Below, piece by piece: positions 1-11,294 of a stretch of 64,000 nucleotides of DNA. This stretch comes from JBEKIK01 sp963838495. GTDB lineage: Bacteria > Planctomycetota > Planctomycetia > Pirellulales > Thermoguttaceae. The stretch lies in assembly GCA_963838495.1 (NCBI GenBank), contig CAWIRC010000001.1, positions 1,364,001 through 1,428,000 on the forward strand, read 5' to 3'. The notes beneath the pieces are model-generated. The model worked only from the letters and a program-made list of their open reading frames with translations, had not been told where the DNA came from and ran no database searches. Positions within the stretch are counted from its first letter, which is position 1. Each line of letters begins with the position of its first letter. Position numbers and translations under genes: made by a program.

Positions 1-941
1 GGCTCTTCCAATTCGGTCTTGGCAAGCTTGAAGGGCACGTTCATCATCGAGCGGCAGTCCGGTTCGGCGTGCGGCATGTAAAAGCCCTTCGATTGTTCGA
101 TGGCGTCGTACAGCATTTTCGCCTTTTGCTTGTTGATCTCCGCCATCTTGGCCAATCCGCCGACGGTGTTCAACAACCAATCGGTTACAAGTTTCACCAT
201 GTAAATGGCAAAGGTGGGCGGGGTGTTTAGAAGCGACTTGCCTTCGGCGAACACCTTGTAGCTCAGAAGCGAGGGCAGATCGGCCGGCGATTTGGCCACC
301 AGGTCGTCGCGAATCACCACCAGAGTCACTCCGGCCGGCCCCAGGTTTTTCTGGGCACAGGCGAATACAAGACCGTACTTCTGGATGGGAATAGGCCTGG
401 AAAGAATTTCGGAAGAAGCATCGCATACCAACGGCACGTCGCCCACGTCGGGCTCGGTCTGGAACTGCACGCCTTGAATTGTCTCGTTTATGGTCATGTA
501 AACGTAAGCGGCGTCCGGATCGATTTTCAATTCCGATTGCTTGGGCACGCGGTTGTAATTCGTGGGTTTGCCGTCCCATATCGCTTTGGCGTTGCCTTGG
601 GTTTTCGCCTCGTCCAAGGCCTTTTTGCTCCAGGTTCCGCTTACGATGTAATCGGCCGGCTTGCCTGTGCCGCGGAGCAGGTTCATGGGGATCATGCCGA
701 ACTGCAAAACGGCGCCGCCTTGGAAAAACAACACGCGATAGTTGTTGGGAATGGCCAGCAGGGTGCGAATATTGGCCTCGGCCTGGGTGATAATCTTATC
801 GAATGTCTTTGAGCGGTGGCTGATTTCCAGAATCGAACAGCCCGCTCCCGGCAGGGCCACCAAATCGCGCTGGGCCTCTTCCAAGGCCGGCAAAGGCAAA
901 ACGGCTGGACCGGGTGAAAAATTATAAACTCGCTTTTCCAT
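1..941 (-). CDS. serC: Phosphoserine aminotransferase SerC (3' end cut by window edge)
   Basis: PLP-dependent transaminase of the serine pathway, interconverting 3-phosphohydroxypyruvate and phosphoserine, with a second role in pyridoxal phosphate synthesis. The protein starts MEKRVYNFSPGPAVLP, the usual SerC opening. It later has the cofactor-lysine block YGLVFACAQKNLGPAG, where the Lys forms the Schiff base. The ATG at 941 is preceded by the strong ribosome site CTCCTTAGGAG (complement of 950-960). About 313 residues are visible of a usual 360; the C-terminus lies beyond position 1. No frameshift is seen in the visible part. Confidence 0.95.
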   Translation of the reverse strand, partial: MEKRVYNFSPGPAVLPLPALEEAQRDLVALPGAGCSILEISHRSKTFDKIITQAEANIRTLLAIPNNYRVLFFQGGAVLQFGMIPMNLLRGTGKPADYIVSGTWSKKALDEAKTQGNAKAIWDGKPTNYNRVPKQSELKIDPDAAYVYMTINETIQGVQFQTEPDVGDVPLVCDASSEILSRPIPIQKYGLVFACAQKNLGPAGVTLVVIRDDLVAKSPADLPSLLSYKVFAEGKSLLNTPPTFAIYMVKLVTDWLLNTVGGLAKMAEINKQKAKMLYDAIEQSKGFYMPHAEPDCRSMMNVPFKLAKTELEE

Positions 942-1030
942 AAAAACTGCTCCTAAGGAGGAAAAAAAGTTGCAAAATCGGGAATCGGTCAGTGTACCGA
1001 AAAACTTCACATTGTCTAGACCATTATTAT

Positions 1031-1061
1031 GTTGGGGTAGCAGTTAAACTGCTACCCCAAC
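1031..1061. repeat. 31-bp perfect palindrome, GTTGG family
   Basis: Arms GTTGGGGTAGCAGTT and AACTGCTACCCCAAC flank a single central A. It lies between serC and the phosphotriesterase-like gene, which diverge, so it is not an obvious terminator for either. Relatives with compensating base changes occur at 36278-36333, 48770-48800 and 48838-48868. Confidence 0.9.
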
Positions 1062-1228
1062 GTTTTATACGTAGTTTAATACCTGGCCAAAATAATAGCA
1101 GGGTTATGACTATGACAATCGAAATATCATGCAAGTTCGGAGGGCGTCGGGGGAATTGACTGGCAGGGGAGGGATATCTATATTAAATGGTTTGCACTGT
1201 TTCCCACTATTTAAGAGGGTGCCATACC

Positions 1229-2212
1229 GTGCCGCCGCGCGTTCCCGCCAAAGAAAACTTTGTCCGCACAGTGCTTGGCGACATTCCTGCGCAAGAATTG
1301 GGGTTTACACACTGCCACGAGCACCTCTTCATCCTTCCGGGCCGCAGCCAGGAAGTCGATCCAGGTTACTTACTCGACGATTTGGATAAAACCACCGCCG
1401 AATTAGGCCTGTTTTACGCGGCCGACGGCCGGTCCGTGGTCGACGCCCAGGGCATCGGCCAGGAACGAGCGCCCCGTCTTCTGCAACTGGCATCCCAGCG
1501 CTCCAAGGTGAACATTGTCGCCTGCACTGGCTTTCATCGCGGGGCTTTTTACGACGCCGATCATTTCCGCTATCACGAGTCGGCCGAGACGCTGGCCCGG
1601 CGGATGATCGATGAAATCAACACCGGCATGGCAATTTACGCCGGCTCGGAAATAACGGAAAGAACCGACGTCCGGGCGGGGCTGATCAAGTTCGCCTCGG
1701 ATTACCACCTGATCGACGACAACGCGCGAAAAATCGCCGAGGCCGTCGCCGCTGCCCATCTGGCCACAGGCGCCCCGATCCTTTCACACTGCGAGCAGGG
1801 CACTTGCGCACTGGAACAGGTGCAGCTATTCTCCAAGTTGGGCGTCCACCCGTCGTGCTTGTTGATCAGCCATCTGGACCGGAACCTGGACCGCTACGTG
1901 CACGAGGACGTGGCCCATGCCGGCGCATACCTGGTTTACGACGGCATCTCCCGAGTGGAAATTCATTCCGACATGGAAATCATCGAACTGATACGCCGCA
2001 TGATGGAAGAAGGATACGCCCGGCAGATTCTGCTGGGCATGGACATGGGGCGGCGGCAGATGTGGAAATCCTACGGCGGCGGGCCGGGCATGACCTATAT
2101 CGGCAACGTTTTCCTCCTGAAATTGCGCCGCGCCGGCCTGACCTACGAACCCATCGAGGCCTTTACGAACCGCAATCCCACCGACGCCCTGGCATTCCGC
2201 AAGTATGCATAG
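1229..2212 (+). CDS. Phosphotriesterase-family metal-dependent hydrolase
   Basis: Amidohydrolase-superfamily TIM barrel of the phosphotriesterase/PLL type. Near the N-terminus is THCHEHL, the HxH metal pair. A lysine in AGLIKFA sits where the carbamylated bridging ligand is expected. LSHCEQGT and LISHLDRN carry the later His ligands, and GMDMGRR carries the Asp. Substrate cannot be told from sequence; family members cleave lactones and phosphoesters. I chose the GTG at 1229 because AAGAGGG lies about 10 bases upstream and the family motif NFVRTVLGDI follows soon after. An upstream ATG at 1187 is possible. Monocistronic, divergent from serC. Confidence 0.85.
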   Translation: MPPRVPAKENFVRTVLGDIPAQELGFTHCHEHLFILPGRSQEVDPGYLLDDLDKTTAELGLFYAADGRSVVDAQGIGQERAPRLLQLASQRSKVNIVACTGFHRGAFYDADHFRYHESAETLARRMIDEINTGMAIYAGSEITERTDVRAGLIKFASDYHLIDDNARKIAEAVAAAHLATGAPILSHCEQGTCALEQVQLFSKLGVHPSCLLISHLDRNLDRYVHEDVAHAGAYLVYDGISRVEIHSDMEIIELIRRMMEEGYARQILLGMDMGRRQMWKSYGGGPGMTYIGNVFLLKLRRAGLTYEPIEAFTNRNPTDALAFRKYA

Positions 2213-2324
2213 TGCATATGAGTTTGAAATTCTCGTACTTGAATTATGTTTTTTATTGCAAATTTACAAATGCAAATTTTAAAATGCAAATTGAACGAAG
2301 ATATTAAGTGCCTATCCTAAAAGT

Positions 2325-2359
2325 CCCCTCTCCCTCCGGGAGAGGGCTAGGGTGAGGGC
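2325..2359. repeat. REP-like CCCTCTCCC...GGGAGAGGG palindrome
   Basis: A 22-bp palindrome of CCCTCTCCC and GGGAGAGGG arms is followed by the tail GCTAGGGTGAGGGC. The same unit recurs at 10354, 37140, 45117 and 49923. The surrounding gap 2213-2510 is AT-rich and contains runs of the heptamer TTTGCAA and variants (about 2258-2292 and 2452-2490). I see no gene in it. Confidence 0.85.
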
Positions 2360-2510
2360 AGAATTGCCGATCATTATCCACTTTTAATTCATTATCAATA
2401 ATGAAGGTAAGAGTTTTTGGAAAGGCATGTTTCAGAGATTTCTCTCTTATTCAATTTGAAATTTGCATTTTGCCTTTTGCAATTTGCAATGCATTGCCCG
2501 GGGTAAAATC

Positions 2511-3089
2511 ATGTGGGTCTGCCCGGAATGTAAGGTAAAAAATCGCAATCTCGCCGATTTCTGCTGCGTGTGCGGTACCGCGCCGGACGGGACGAAAAAT
2601 GCCGCCAAGGCTCAAGATCGGGCCCAAAAAGACGTGGGCGTTACGCGCCGCTTCAGCGTGGGCACGTTCATGATCATGACCGCCTTTTTCGGCGTCTTGT
2701 TCGCAGTCATGAAAATGCTTAACGTCGATCCGATCGTTTTTTGCTGTATAGCCGTGTTCTTTGCCGGAATCGGCGTGGCGCAAATGGTCCTTTTTGGCGG
2801 AGATGAACCGCGCTTGGCATCTTGCGTCGCCGGTTTTCCGTTGGGTTTTGTATGCGGCTTGGGAGGCATGATTGTGGCCAGATGGTTTGATATTTCCATC
2901 CACTATGAAACAATACTCGGCACCACTGTCTTTTGCACCATCCTCGGCGGCCCCTGCGGCTATCTGGCTGGCTGCCTGATCGCCGGCATCTTCCTGGTGC
3001 GGGAACGGGAATCGGATGATGAAAGCAATATTAAAGGCACTTTTGATGATGACGAAGATGGAGAAGGGGAGAAGAAAGAAAACGATTAA
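2511..3089 (+). CDS. Zinc-ribbon membrane protein of unknown function
   Basis: A 192-residue protein. It begins MWVCPECKVKNRNLADFCCVCG, a four-cysteine zinc ribbon of the double CxxC kind. A linker and about four hydrophobic segments follow (roughly residues 48-70, 73-92, 100-125 and 135-165). The acidic tail is rich in Asp and Glu. The ATG at 2511 immediately precedes the ribbon; an upstream ATG at 2463 lies inside a TTTGCAA repeat and would add repeat-encoded residues. The architecture is common in planctomycetes, but I know of no assigned function. Confidence 0.75.
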   Translation: MWVCPECKVKNRNLADFCCVCGTAPDGTKNAAKAQDRAQKDVGVTRRFSVGTFMIMTAFFGVLFAVMKMLNVDPIVFCCIAVFFAGIGVAQMVLFGGDEPRLASCVAGFPLGFVCGLGGMIVARWFDISIHYETILGTTVFCTILGGPCGYLAGCLIAGIFLVRERESDDESNIKGTFDDDEDGEGEKKEND

Positions 3090-3100
3090 GCTTTATTTTC

Positions 3101-3319
3101 AACACGGAGGCACGGAATACACGGAGAATTTAAAAATCGATTTGGTGAATGAATAAAATCAATCAATAGCCGGCGGCTAACAGCCGCCGGATGAAATCGT
3201 CCGCACTCCGGCGGTCGTTGACCGCCGGCTATAAATACTACTATCACGATTGCATGCGTGACCGATGGTCGCGGCTTTAAATAAAAAATTCTCCGTGCCC
3301 TCCGTGCCTCCGTGTTGAG
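3101..3319. repeat. Nested palindromic repeat cluster
   Basis: Outer inverted pair: ACACGGAGGCACGG...ACACGGAGAATTT (3101-3131) against AAATTCTCCGTG...CCTCCGTGTT (3286-3317). Inside is a 65-bp unit (3167-3231) bounded by TAGCCGGCGG and CCGCCGGCTA that folds into two hairpins. The cluster fills the gap between two convergent genes, so it could serve as a transcript end for both, although no U-tract is visible. Confidence 0.75.
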
Positions 3320-3322
3320 TTT

Positions 3323-4835
3323 TCACTCGATTTCGCGGACGATGATCTTGCCGCCGGACTGTTCGACTACTTGCACGCGCCGGCCTTGGGGAATGAAATC
3401 GCCGTCGGTGGCCACCTCGATGATTTGCGCACCGAACCGGGCCTTGCCCGCCGGGCGCAAGGAGGATTGGGCAACACCTACGTCGCCCGCCTGAATTGCA
3501 TGTAGATTTTCCGGCGACGAAGAAACGGCCGCATCGGCCGGCACGTCCTTGAAACCATATACCGGATGCGGCGGGCGGAGCATCATCTTGCTGAAAAGGG
3601 GTATGGAGCCGAATTTCTTGCTGATTAAAAACGCCGCCAACAAAAATCCCCCGCCGGAGCAAAAAATTATCAAGAGTGTATGGGTCAATTCCGTCAGTTC
3701 TCGGTTATTGTGGGGAATAAGGAATCTCTGGCAGGCCAATATCAGGCTGATGAGGATTAAAATCACACCGGTCAATCCCACCACGCCGAAACCGGGAATA
3801 ATGAACAACTCGGCCACGAGGCACAGCACGCCCACGGCGAAAAGCATCACGTCGAACCAGTTGGCTGTCCCGCCCAAAAAGTGGCTCCAAAAAAACAATG
3901 CGAAACACAAGCCGGCAATCAGCCCACCCACACCAATGCCGGGCGACATGAATTCGATGTAAAGCCCTATCAACCCGATGATGATTAAAATGGCGATTAT
4001 AAAGGGATTATATAAAATATACACGAATGTATCGACGCCGCTGGGCTCAAGGATCGTCAAGTCCTCGGGCAGATTGTAGCATGCTTTAAGACCATCGCGT
4101 GAATCGGCCAGGCCTTGCGCCAATCCCAATTCCACGGCGCGGCGGCCATTTAGTTCCAGGAACCGATCGTGGTCGGATTCCACAATGGGTGAAATGATTT
4201 CCCATAGTTCCGGATTTGCATCGATCTCCGGCTTTGACTTGCAGGTCTCTTCACCGTTTTTTTTGTCTTTCACGCGGAAGACTTGCAGATTTTTGTCAAC
4301 CATGGCCTCGGCCAGGGCGGGAGGTCGGCCCTTGGCAGCGGCCAGTCCCCGGACCTCCTGAGCCAGATCGCTGATGATTTTCTGCGGGGCGAACCTGAAC
4401 TGCGCATTCTCGTCCTGAAAGATCGGGCCGGCATCGCCGATAAACGCCGTGGGCCCCATAATGATGTCATCGCAACCCAATGCCATGATGGCCGCCCCGC
4501 TTAAGGCCCTTTTGGGCACATAAGCCACGGTATGGGCGAAATCCAGGTCGCGCAACTGGCTGGCCATGGTCCAGGAATCGGCCAAAGTCCCGCCCGGGCT
4601 CTCGATTTCCACGATCACCAGGTCCGCGCCCTCGGCTTTGGCCTCGTCTAATTTGCGTTCGAAATACGCCGCCAGCATCGGCCCGATGACTCCCTCCACC
4701 CGGATCAGCACACCGCGGGAGTATTTTTGCCCCTGAATCTTGTCAAGATTTTTTCCGGCGGCATCAGCCGCGCAGCCGGGACGATGCAACCATGCAAACA
4801 ACCGCAGCCAGCAGACTTAAAATAAGATTTTTCAT
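3323..4835 (-). CDS. NfeD/ClpP-type membrane serine protease, frameshift after the signal peptide
   Basis: Long-form NfeD protein: an N-terminal ClpP-like serine protease, several membrane spans, then a C-terminal OB-fold. The protease region has ESPGGT, RALSGAAIMALGCDDI (probable nucleophile Ser) and downstream lysines for a Ser-Lys dyad. The spans follow VDTFVYILYNPFIIAILIII, and the last ~60 residues form the OB domain. A clean signal sequence, MKNLILSLLAAVVCMVAS, starts at 4835 in another frame, so the two parts are joined only by assuming an indel near 4769-4774. Restoring GCGCGC there (a 2-bp loss) gives a continuous reading. Without this, translation would need a TTG at 4801 and would lack a signal peptide. 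Confidence 0.85.
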
Positions 4836-4895
4836 ATCTTTAAAGTATGCAATATTAATCCTTGGGAAACAACACCCATCGGCTTCGAAAAGTAA

Positions 4896-6846
4896 CTATG
4901 GAGACCGGGGAGGGGATTCCGGGGAAGACGGCGCGTTTGGCGTGTTCGTCAGGCCGGCGCGATACGCATTCAACCAATCTTGAATGCGTTTGACATGGTC
5001 GGTCTGGCCCTGGGACCGTGCAAGTTCCACGGCCTTCTGGGCCATGGCGAGGGCCTCCGACGTTCGGTTTGCCTGGGCATACGCCATTGCCAGAACATAA
5101 TGAACGATGGCGTTGTCGGGCATTAGGCGCAAGGCTTGTTGATATTCTTCGATCGCCTCCTGCAACCGTTTTGTTTTCAATAATGCGTTGCCAAGATTGT
5201 AATGCGCCTCGGCATAGTCGGATTTGAACTTTAGGGCCTGGGAATAATTTTCGATCGCCTCTGGAAGACTGCCGGACTCGAACAAGGCGATGCCCAGGTT
5301 GTTATAGGCCTCGAAATAATCGGGCTTGAGCCGGATGGCTTGCCGGTAATGTTCGATTGCCTCTCGCAATCGGCCCGTTTTCATCAATATAGTAGCCAGG
5401 TTATTGTGGGCTTCGTGGTAATCAGGCTTAAGCTTCAAGGCCTGTTGAAAATGCTCGATCAAGACCTCGGGCGGGGCAGTGTTGATTATTGCGACGCCCA
5501 GGTTGTTGTGGGCCATCCAGGAGCCCGGATTGTTTTTCAGCGTTGCCTGATACAGCGCGATCTGGTCGCGATAGACGCCGCTTTGCCGCCAGGCCAGAAG
5601 CGCAAGCGTTCCCGCCGCCGCGATGGCGACGAGGGTTGCCGCCCGTATCGTCGTTGCTCTCGCTTGCCTTTTCCACGCCCGCCATGATGCCGCCGCCAAT
5701 GCAATTACGCCGATTATTGCGATGTGTTGATAATGGTCCGCCACCAGGGAGTATTTCATGAAGCCCACGTCTATGAAACCCAACACGGGCACCAGCGCCG
5801 TGCAGAAAAACAGCCAAGTGAAAAACAGCGGACGGCAGCGGGTATTTCTCCATCGCCACAATGCCGCCGTGACCGCCAAAACCGCCGACAGCGGCAACCA
5901 CCACAACGGATTTCCGCCGTCTATCCGCCATTGCGGGTAAATAAAGGCAAGATTGATTGGCAAAAGCGCCTTAAACAGATAGAACCAGACAACGACGCCG
6001 GATCCAAGCAGGCGATGCTGAAAACTGTCGCTCCGTATGTCAAATTCCCCTCCATGCGTTTGAAACCATATATTTACCGCCGTCAACACCGCGGCAACCA
6101 TGAAAAACGGCGCGATCCGCAACGCGTCCCGCATTGTCGGAGGATGTAGCCAGCAGACGATAAGAAAAAGCAGAACCGGCAGGACTACCACCGATCCCTT
6201 GCTGAGCATCGCCAGGAGGAACGCCGCCATGCTCAACCAATAAAAGGACGAGGGATGAGGGATGCAGGATGAATGTTGAACGAAATCGCTTGCGGTTTCT
6301 CGACGCCCATGGCCCGATGCACCCTGCATTTCTTTCAAATACCAGAAAATCGACAGCAGGAAGAACAGCATCGCCATCATGTTTTTCCGCTGCGATATCC
6401 AAGCCACCGATTCGACGTTTACCGGGTGCACGGCAAAGATCGTCGCGGCCAGGAACGCTCCGGGAATCGATAACTTCCGCAAAATTATCCAAATCAACAA
6501 CGACTCGGCGATGTGCAGGATCAGGTTGCCGACGTGATAGCCCGTCGTGTTTGTTCCCCACAGCCGCCACTCGATCCACAGCAGGGAATTAGTCGCCGGC
6601 CAGTAGTCTATAGCTTCGTTGGTGCACCAGAGCCGGCACAGGCCGTCGGAGGCTTGGATCAGGCGATTCTTTACCAGCAGCCCGTCGTCATCCATGATGA
6701 AATCGCCGTTCATCACGGGCATATAGCACACTATGGCGGCCACGACAATCAGCGCCATGCCTGCCAGAGTCCCGAGCAGCGCCGCCGAAGGGATGGAAAT
6801 AACCGACTGGGCCTGGGAAACCTGTGCGGTGAAGGTTTTTTTTCGC

Positions 6847-6854
<8 letters not shown>
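4896..6854 (-). CDS. TMTC-like multispanning protein with TPR repeats
   Basis: 652 residues. An N-terminal membrane region resembles the PMT/TMTC (DUF1736-like) glycosyltransferase superfamily: MNGDFIMDDDGLL luminal acidic motif, then TGYHVGNLILHI, FAVHPVNVESVAWISQRKN and about ten hydrophobic segments. Six or so TPR units follow, typified by AEAHYNLGNALLKTKRLQEAIEEY. Planctomycetes carry many such proteins; the transferred sugar is unknown. An unusual hydrophilic stretch after WYLKEMQG (about 6245-6335) is encoded by a dispersed repeat that also occurs at 60425-60475. It overlaps moxR by 8 bp (start within the moxR stop region), suggesting coupled translation. Confidence 0.85.
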
Positions 6855-7902
<1,048 letters not shown>

Positions 7903-8044
7903 GGATTTCTATGCTCCTTCCCTGCCGAGATCGATCGACATAAACTATCACTGGGGACTGAATATTATATTTTACCTTAGTTTATGCGGGCGTTTATATC
8001 AATGGATGATAGTGAAACCCCAAGCGGCATCAGTTATTAACGCG

Positions 8045-10282
8045 ATGCGATTATCAAAACTCTCCATCCCGGTTGCCATTTCGATCTGCCTCGCCATATC
8101 GAGCGTCGGCCTGGCACAATCGTTCCATCGGGGGGGCACGAATTTCAATGCCATGCGGGTGATCCAGCTCGGCACAGGCAAAGCGTTTAGCGCCGCGGTA
8201 ACCGAGTTCTATCATCACGGCGAGATTTCCGCCGACGGGCGCAACGTAATCGTTGCCGTTAAAGATCAATTGGTTCCCTGCCGCGTGCTGCAACTTGGCC
8301 CGGGCGATTTCTGCCGGCTGGCCTTTCAAATTATCAAAGGGCAAAATGAGTACGACATACTTTATGGCGGCGATCCGCCCGCCGAGTCCGTCCCGCCCTG
8401 GACCTGCCAGGACGGCCTTATCTTGGAAACCCGGCATTTCAAGAGATGCAATTTGCAAAACCTGGAGTCATTGAAAAATGCCTACGAGTCCTCGGCGCCG
8501 TTCGGCAGCGATTACGTAGAAGGCGTGTTTCACGGCAGCAATCCCTTTTCTTTGAAACGCGAGCCTTTTTTCAGCAAATATACGGGCTATTTGGATATCC
8601 CAGGGGCGGGCGAGTACGGATTCATAACCGCCAGCCAGGATGCGAGTTTTTTATTGATCGACGATAAACTTGTCACATCGGCCCCGGGCAGGCATGGACC
8701 GCTGCGCTTCGCCTTTCGCAACATTCGGCAAGACGTTCAGCTTACGGCCGGCCTGCACAAGTTCGAATATTATCACGCCGCCGCGGGTCCGGACGCCATA
8801 ATGGCCGCATATTGGGAGATAAATCCGCTCGATCCCAAGCCGTCCAAGGTGCAAGTGATCTCTCCGATCGCATTTCACGCCGATCGCATCGCCCGCTTGC
8901 CGGTCGGGACGCTCATGCTTCGGACTTCCAGGCAAACGCCCGATTTTTCCGCGAAAATCACGGGCGACGTGCCCTTGCCCGACAATCCTTCGCTTGTCGT
9001 CGTCGCGCTGCACGACGCCTCGCCCAAGTCGATGATCGGCCAGGGTAAAAGCCAATGGGATTTCGGCGACGGGCAAATCAGTAGCGAGCCGAATCCTACG
9101 CATGTTTATCTACGGCCCGGGCTGTATACCGTAAAACTGTCATACCGCCTTTCCGGCCGAACGGCCGAGATCGCCAATCGCGTCGAGGTTGAACGCGCCG
9201 CGCTCGATTACAAAGACAAGCTCCACGAGATCAGCGACCATTTGAAATTGCTGGATACGTATAATCTCCGCACGCTCGACGCCGCCTCTTTGCGCCAGCT
9301 TGTCGCGGCTTATGAGCTTAAAGCCGCTCAGCTTTCGGGCCGTGCCGAGGACCTGAAAAGAGAGATCGAAGAAGGCCCCTCGGACCCGAATCGCAAACCC
9401 GACGATGAAATCGAAATCGCCCGGAAAAAAAGGTTGATCGAAAACCTATTGTCCCAGTCGCGGCAATTCATTTCTCAGGCCGTGGACACCGGCAAGGCGG
9501 CGTTTACGGAGGATTCGGCCGCCAAAGGCGACGACGATTTGATGCAACTTGCCCAACACATCGCGCCCATCGCCCGATGCCGGCTGGGCGACTCGCCCGA
9601 GGCGCTACAAATTTGGGAAGGCGCGGCCGGGAACGTCAAAAATCCGGCATTAAAGGCGGAATGCCAAATCGCGGCGGCCGATATTCTGGTAAACGACCTG
9701 CTAAAGCCCCAAGACGCCAAAACGCTCTTGGACCAGGCCGCAGCCGCGCTGGGCGGTGTAAAATCAGGTTCCCAGGCCGCCCTTTTACAGCGGGTATGGG
9801 GCGATTATTATGCCGCCACCGGCGACGGCAAGGCCGCCCGAGCCGCTTATGCCGCCGCCGAACAAGCCTCCGGACCAGGCCGAAACTTCATCGCCAGCAC
9901 CGCCTGGAAAGGCGCCCACAGCCGCTCGGCCGAAGAATTCATCAAAGTGAACCGGTTCGACCGGGCCGCCGAAGAACTGCAAGCCTGGCAACGCGAATAT
10001 CCCGGCGAAAAAACCGGCGGTTACTTGACGCTGCTTTTCGCCCGCTATTGGGCCGCACGCGGCAAATACGCCCAGGCGGTGGCACAGGCCGAAGCGCTGC
10101 AAGCCGTCAATCCGGATTCGGCGTATGCCGATCAAATCTTGTTCCTGGCCGCCGAGTGTGAACTGCGCCGCGAGCGTCCGGATCGGGCGGCGGCCACGCT
10201 GCACTCGATCATCAAAGACTACCCCGGCAGCCCGCTGGTCCCCTCTGCGCAAAAAAAACTGGCGGAATTAGAGAAAAAGTGA
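8045..10282 (+). CDS. Secreted PA14-like/PKD/TPR protein
   Basis: About 745 residues. A signal peptide (MRLSKLSIPVAISICLAIS, cleavage near GLAQS) is followed by an N-terminal domain of unknown type. Next is a PA14-like beta region (FFSKYTGYLDIPGAGEYGF, SFLLIDDKLV, GLHKFEYYHAA). A PKD domain comes next (WDFGDGQISSEPNPTHVY, then GLYTVKLSY), then a coiled segment and a long helical TPR-like tail ending in SPLVPSAQKKLAEL. PA14 and PKD modules usually bind carbohydrate or mediate cell-surface contacts. I chose ATG 8045 because it directly opens the signal peptide; ATG 8006 is possible. No recognisable active site. Confidence 0.75.
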   Translation: MRLSKLSIPVAISICLAISSVGLAQSFHRGGTNFNAMRVIQLGTGKAFSAAVTEFYHHGEISADGRNVIVAVKDQLVPCRVLQLGPGDFCRLAFQIIKGQNEYDILYGGDPPAESVPPWTCQDGLILETRHFKRCNLQNLESLKNAYESSAPFGSDYVEGVFHGSNPFSLKREPFFSKYTGYLDIPGAGEYGFITASQDASFLLIDDKLVTSAPGRHGPLRFAFRNIRQDVQLTAGLHKFEYYHAAAGPDAIMAAYWEINPLDPKPSKVQVISPIAFHADRIARLPVGTLMLRTSRQTPDFSAKITGDVPLPDNPSLVVVALHDASPKSMIGQGKSQWDFGDGQISSEPNPTHVYLRPGLYTVKLSYRLSGRTAEIANRVEVERAALDYKDKLHEISDHLKLLDTYNLRTLDAASLRQLVAAYELKAAQLSGRAEDLKREIEEGPSDPNRKPDDEIEIARKKRLIENLLSQSRQFISQAVDTGKAAFTEDSAAKGDDDLMQLAQHIAPIARCRLGDSPEALQIWEGAAGNVKNPALKAECQIAAADILVNDLLKPQDAKTLLDQAAAALGGVKSGSQAALLQRVWGDYYAATGDGKAARAAYAAAEQASGPGRNFIASTAWKGAHSRSAEEFIKVNRFDRAAEELQAWQREYPGEKTGGYLTLLFARYWAARGKYAQAVAQAEALQAVNPDSAYADQILFLAAECELRRERPDRAAATLHSIIKDYPGSPLVPSAQKKLAELEKK

Positions 10283-10323
10283 AGTTAAAAATGCAAAATG
10301 CGGAATGCGGAATTCGCCCCAAT

Positions 10324-10487
10324 TGGAGTTTTGCAAATTTGGGATTATTTGTTCCCTCTCCCACTGGGAGAGGGTTAGGGTGAGGGCATTTGGATGAAAA
10401 ATGATTTCACAAGTTTATGCGATCTCTCTAGGCCCTCACCCCCTGCCCCTCTCCCAAAGGGCGAGGGGAGAAATTTGCAAAACTCCA
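10324..10487. mobile_element. MITE-like repeat, copy 1 (17-bp terminal inverted repeats)
   Basis: Ends are TGGAGTTTTGCAAATTT and its exact reverse complement. Inside, two REP-like palindromes point towards each other (CCCTCTCCCACTGGGAGAGGG at 10354 and CCCCTCTCCCAAAGGGCGAGGGG at about 10447). A near-identical 175-bp copy lies at 49896-50071. No coding capacity. It sits directly upstream of the secreted gene at 10508. Confidence 0.8.
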
Positions 10488-10507
10488 GCCCTAATTTGAA
10501 ATTTGCA

Positions 10508-11281
10508 ATGTGCAATTTGCAATTTGCAATCACAATATTTCTTTATGGCATCATTTCGCATGTGGCATTTGCCGCCGAGTTGACCATAGAATTAGGCAAC
10601 GGGCAAAACGTAAACTTTGTCGGGGCCATCCAACGCTGGGACCAAAACGGCAACCACCGAAATCTTCCCGATCCAAAGGCCAAGATCGACGCCCCGGCAG
10701 TGGATGCCGCGGCCGAAAAAACCGACGCCGGCACGTGGACGTTTAAAAACTTGCCGCCGGCAAAATACGACTTGGTCATCTTGACCAAGGACCGCCTGCG
10801 GATCGATGGTTTTCAATACGTGCCGGTAAAAGAGTTCGATCCGTTCTTTCCGCCCGACGCCGCCGCCGACGAAGAAACGCGGGATTTCATCATCGACGAC
10901 ATAAAAAAATCGCAGCATTATGAGAACAAGGTAGTGCCGCTTTACCTGGGCGGTGATGAAAAGGCGGTGCGAGTGCTGGTGATGCTCATCCGCGACAAGC
11001 CCACCAGTTATGAAAAAGAAAGCACGGGGGCGGCCACCATTCGCCACGAAATCTGGCAGTATTCCTGGAACTACGGCGCGTGGCAAAAGGAAAAACGCAC
11101 GAAAGTCATGGACCGCATTCTCATGCCCCGCGACGAGTTGCGAAAATGGACCTGGCTCTGGGACGCCAAACTCGGCGGCATAGAAGTGAAAAATCAGGGC
11201 GAGACCGTAAAATATGATATTCCCGATTTGTCGTCCGAGGCGAATTCAACAGCGAAACTAAAAGGATTGTATCCATATTAA
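10508..11281 (+). CDS. Secreted protein of unknown function with a repeat-derived signal peptide
   Basis: About 257 residues. It opens MCNLQFAITIFLYGIISHV and has a likely cleavage after VAFAA, so it is exported. The core of the signal is written by the heptamer TTTGCAA that is scattered through the window. The mature part begins ELTIELGNGQNVNFVGAIQRWDQNGN and includes LPPAKYDLVILTKDRLRIDGF, reminiscent of a small beta-sandwich carboxypeptidase-regulatory fold. I do not recognise the family. A start at 10394 would put the MITE-like repeat into the protein and is less likely. It precedes a radical SAM gene on the same strand. Confidence 0.65.
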   Translation: MCNLQFAITIFLYGIISHVAFAAELTIELGNGQNVNFVGAIQRWDQNGNHRNLPDPKAKIDAPAVDAAAEKTDAGTWTFKNLPPAKYDLVILTKDRLRIDGFQYVPVKEFDPFFPPDAAADEETRDFIIDDIKKSQHYENKVVPLYLGGDEKAVRVLVMLIRDKPTSYEKESTGAATIRHEIWQYSWNYGAWQKEKRTKVMDRILMPRDELRKWTWLWDAKLGGIEVKNQGETVKYDIPDLSSEANSTAKLKGLYPY

Positions 11282-11294
11282 AAAATAGATTGAC

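Noticed and set aside
1403..1759. Minus-strand 118-residue frame inside the phosphotriesterase gene
   Set aside because: Shadow of a conserved coding sequence; no ribosome site or motif.
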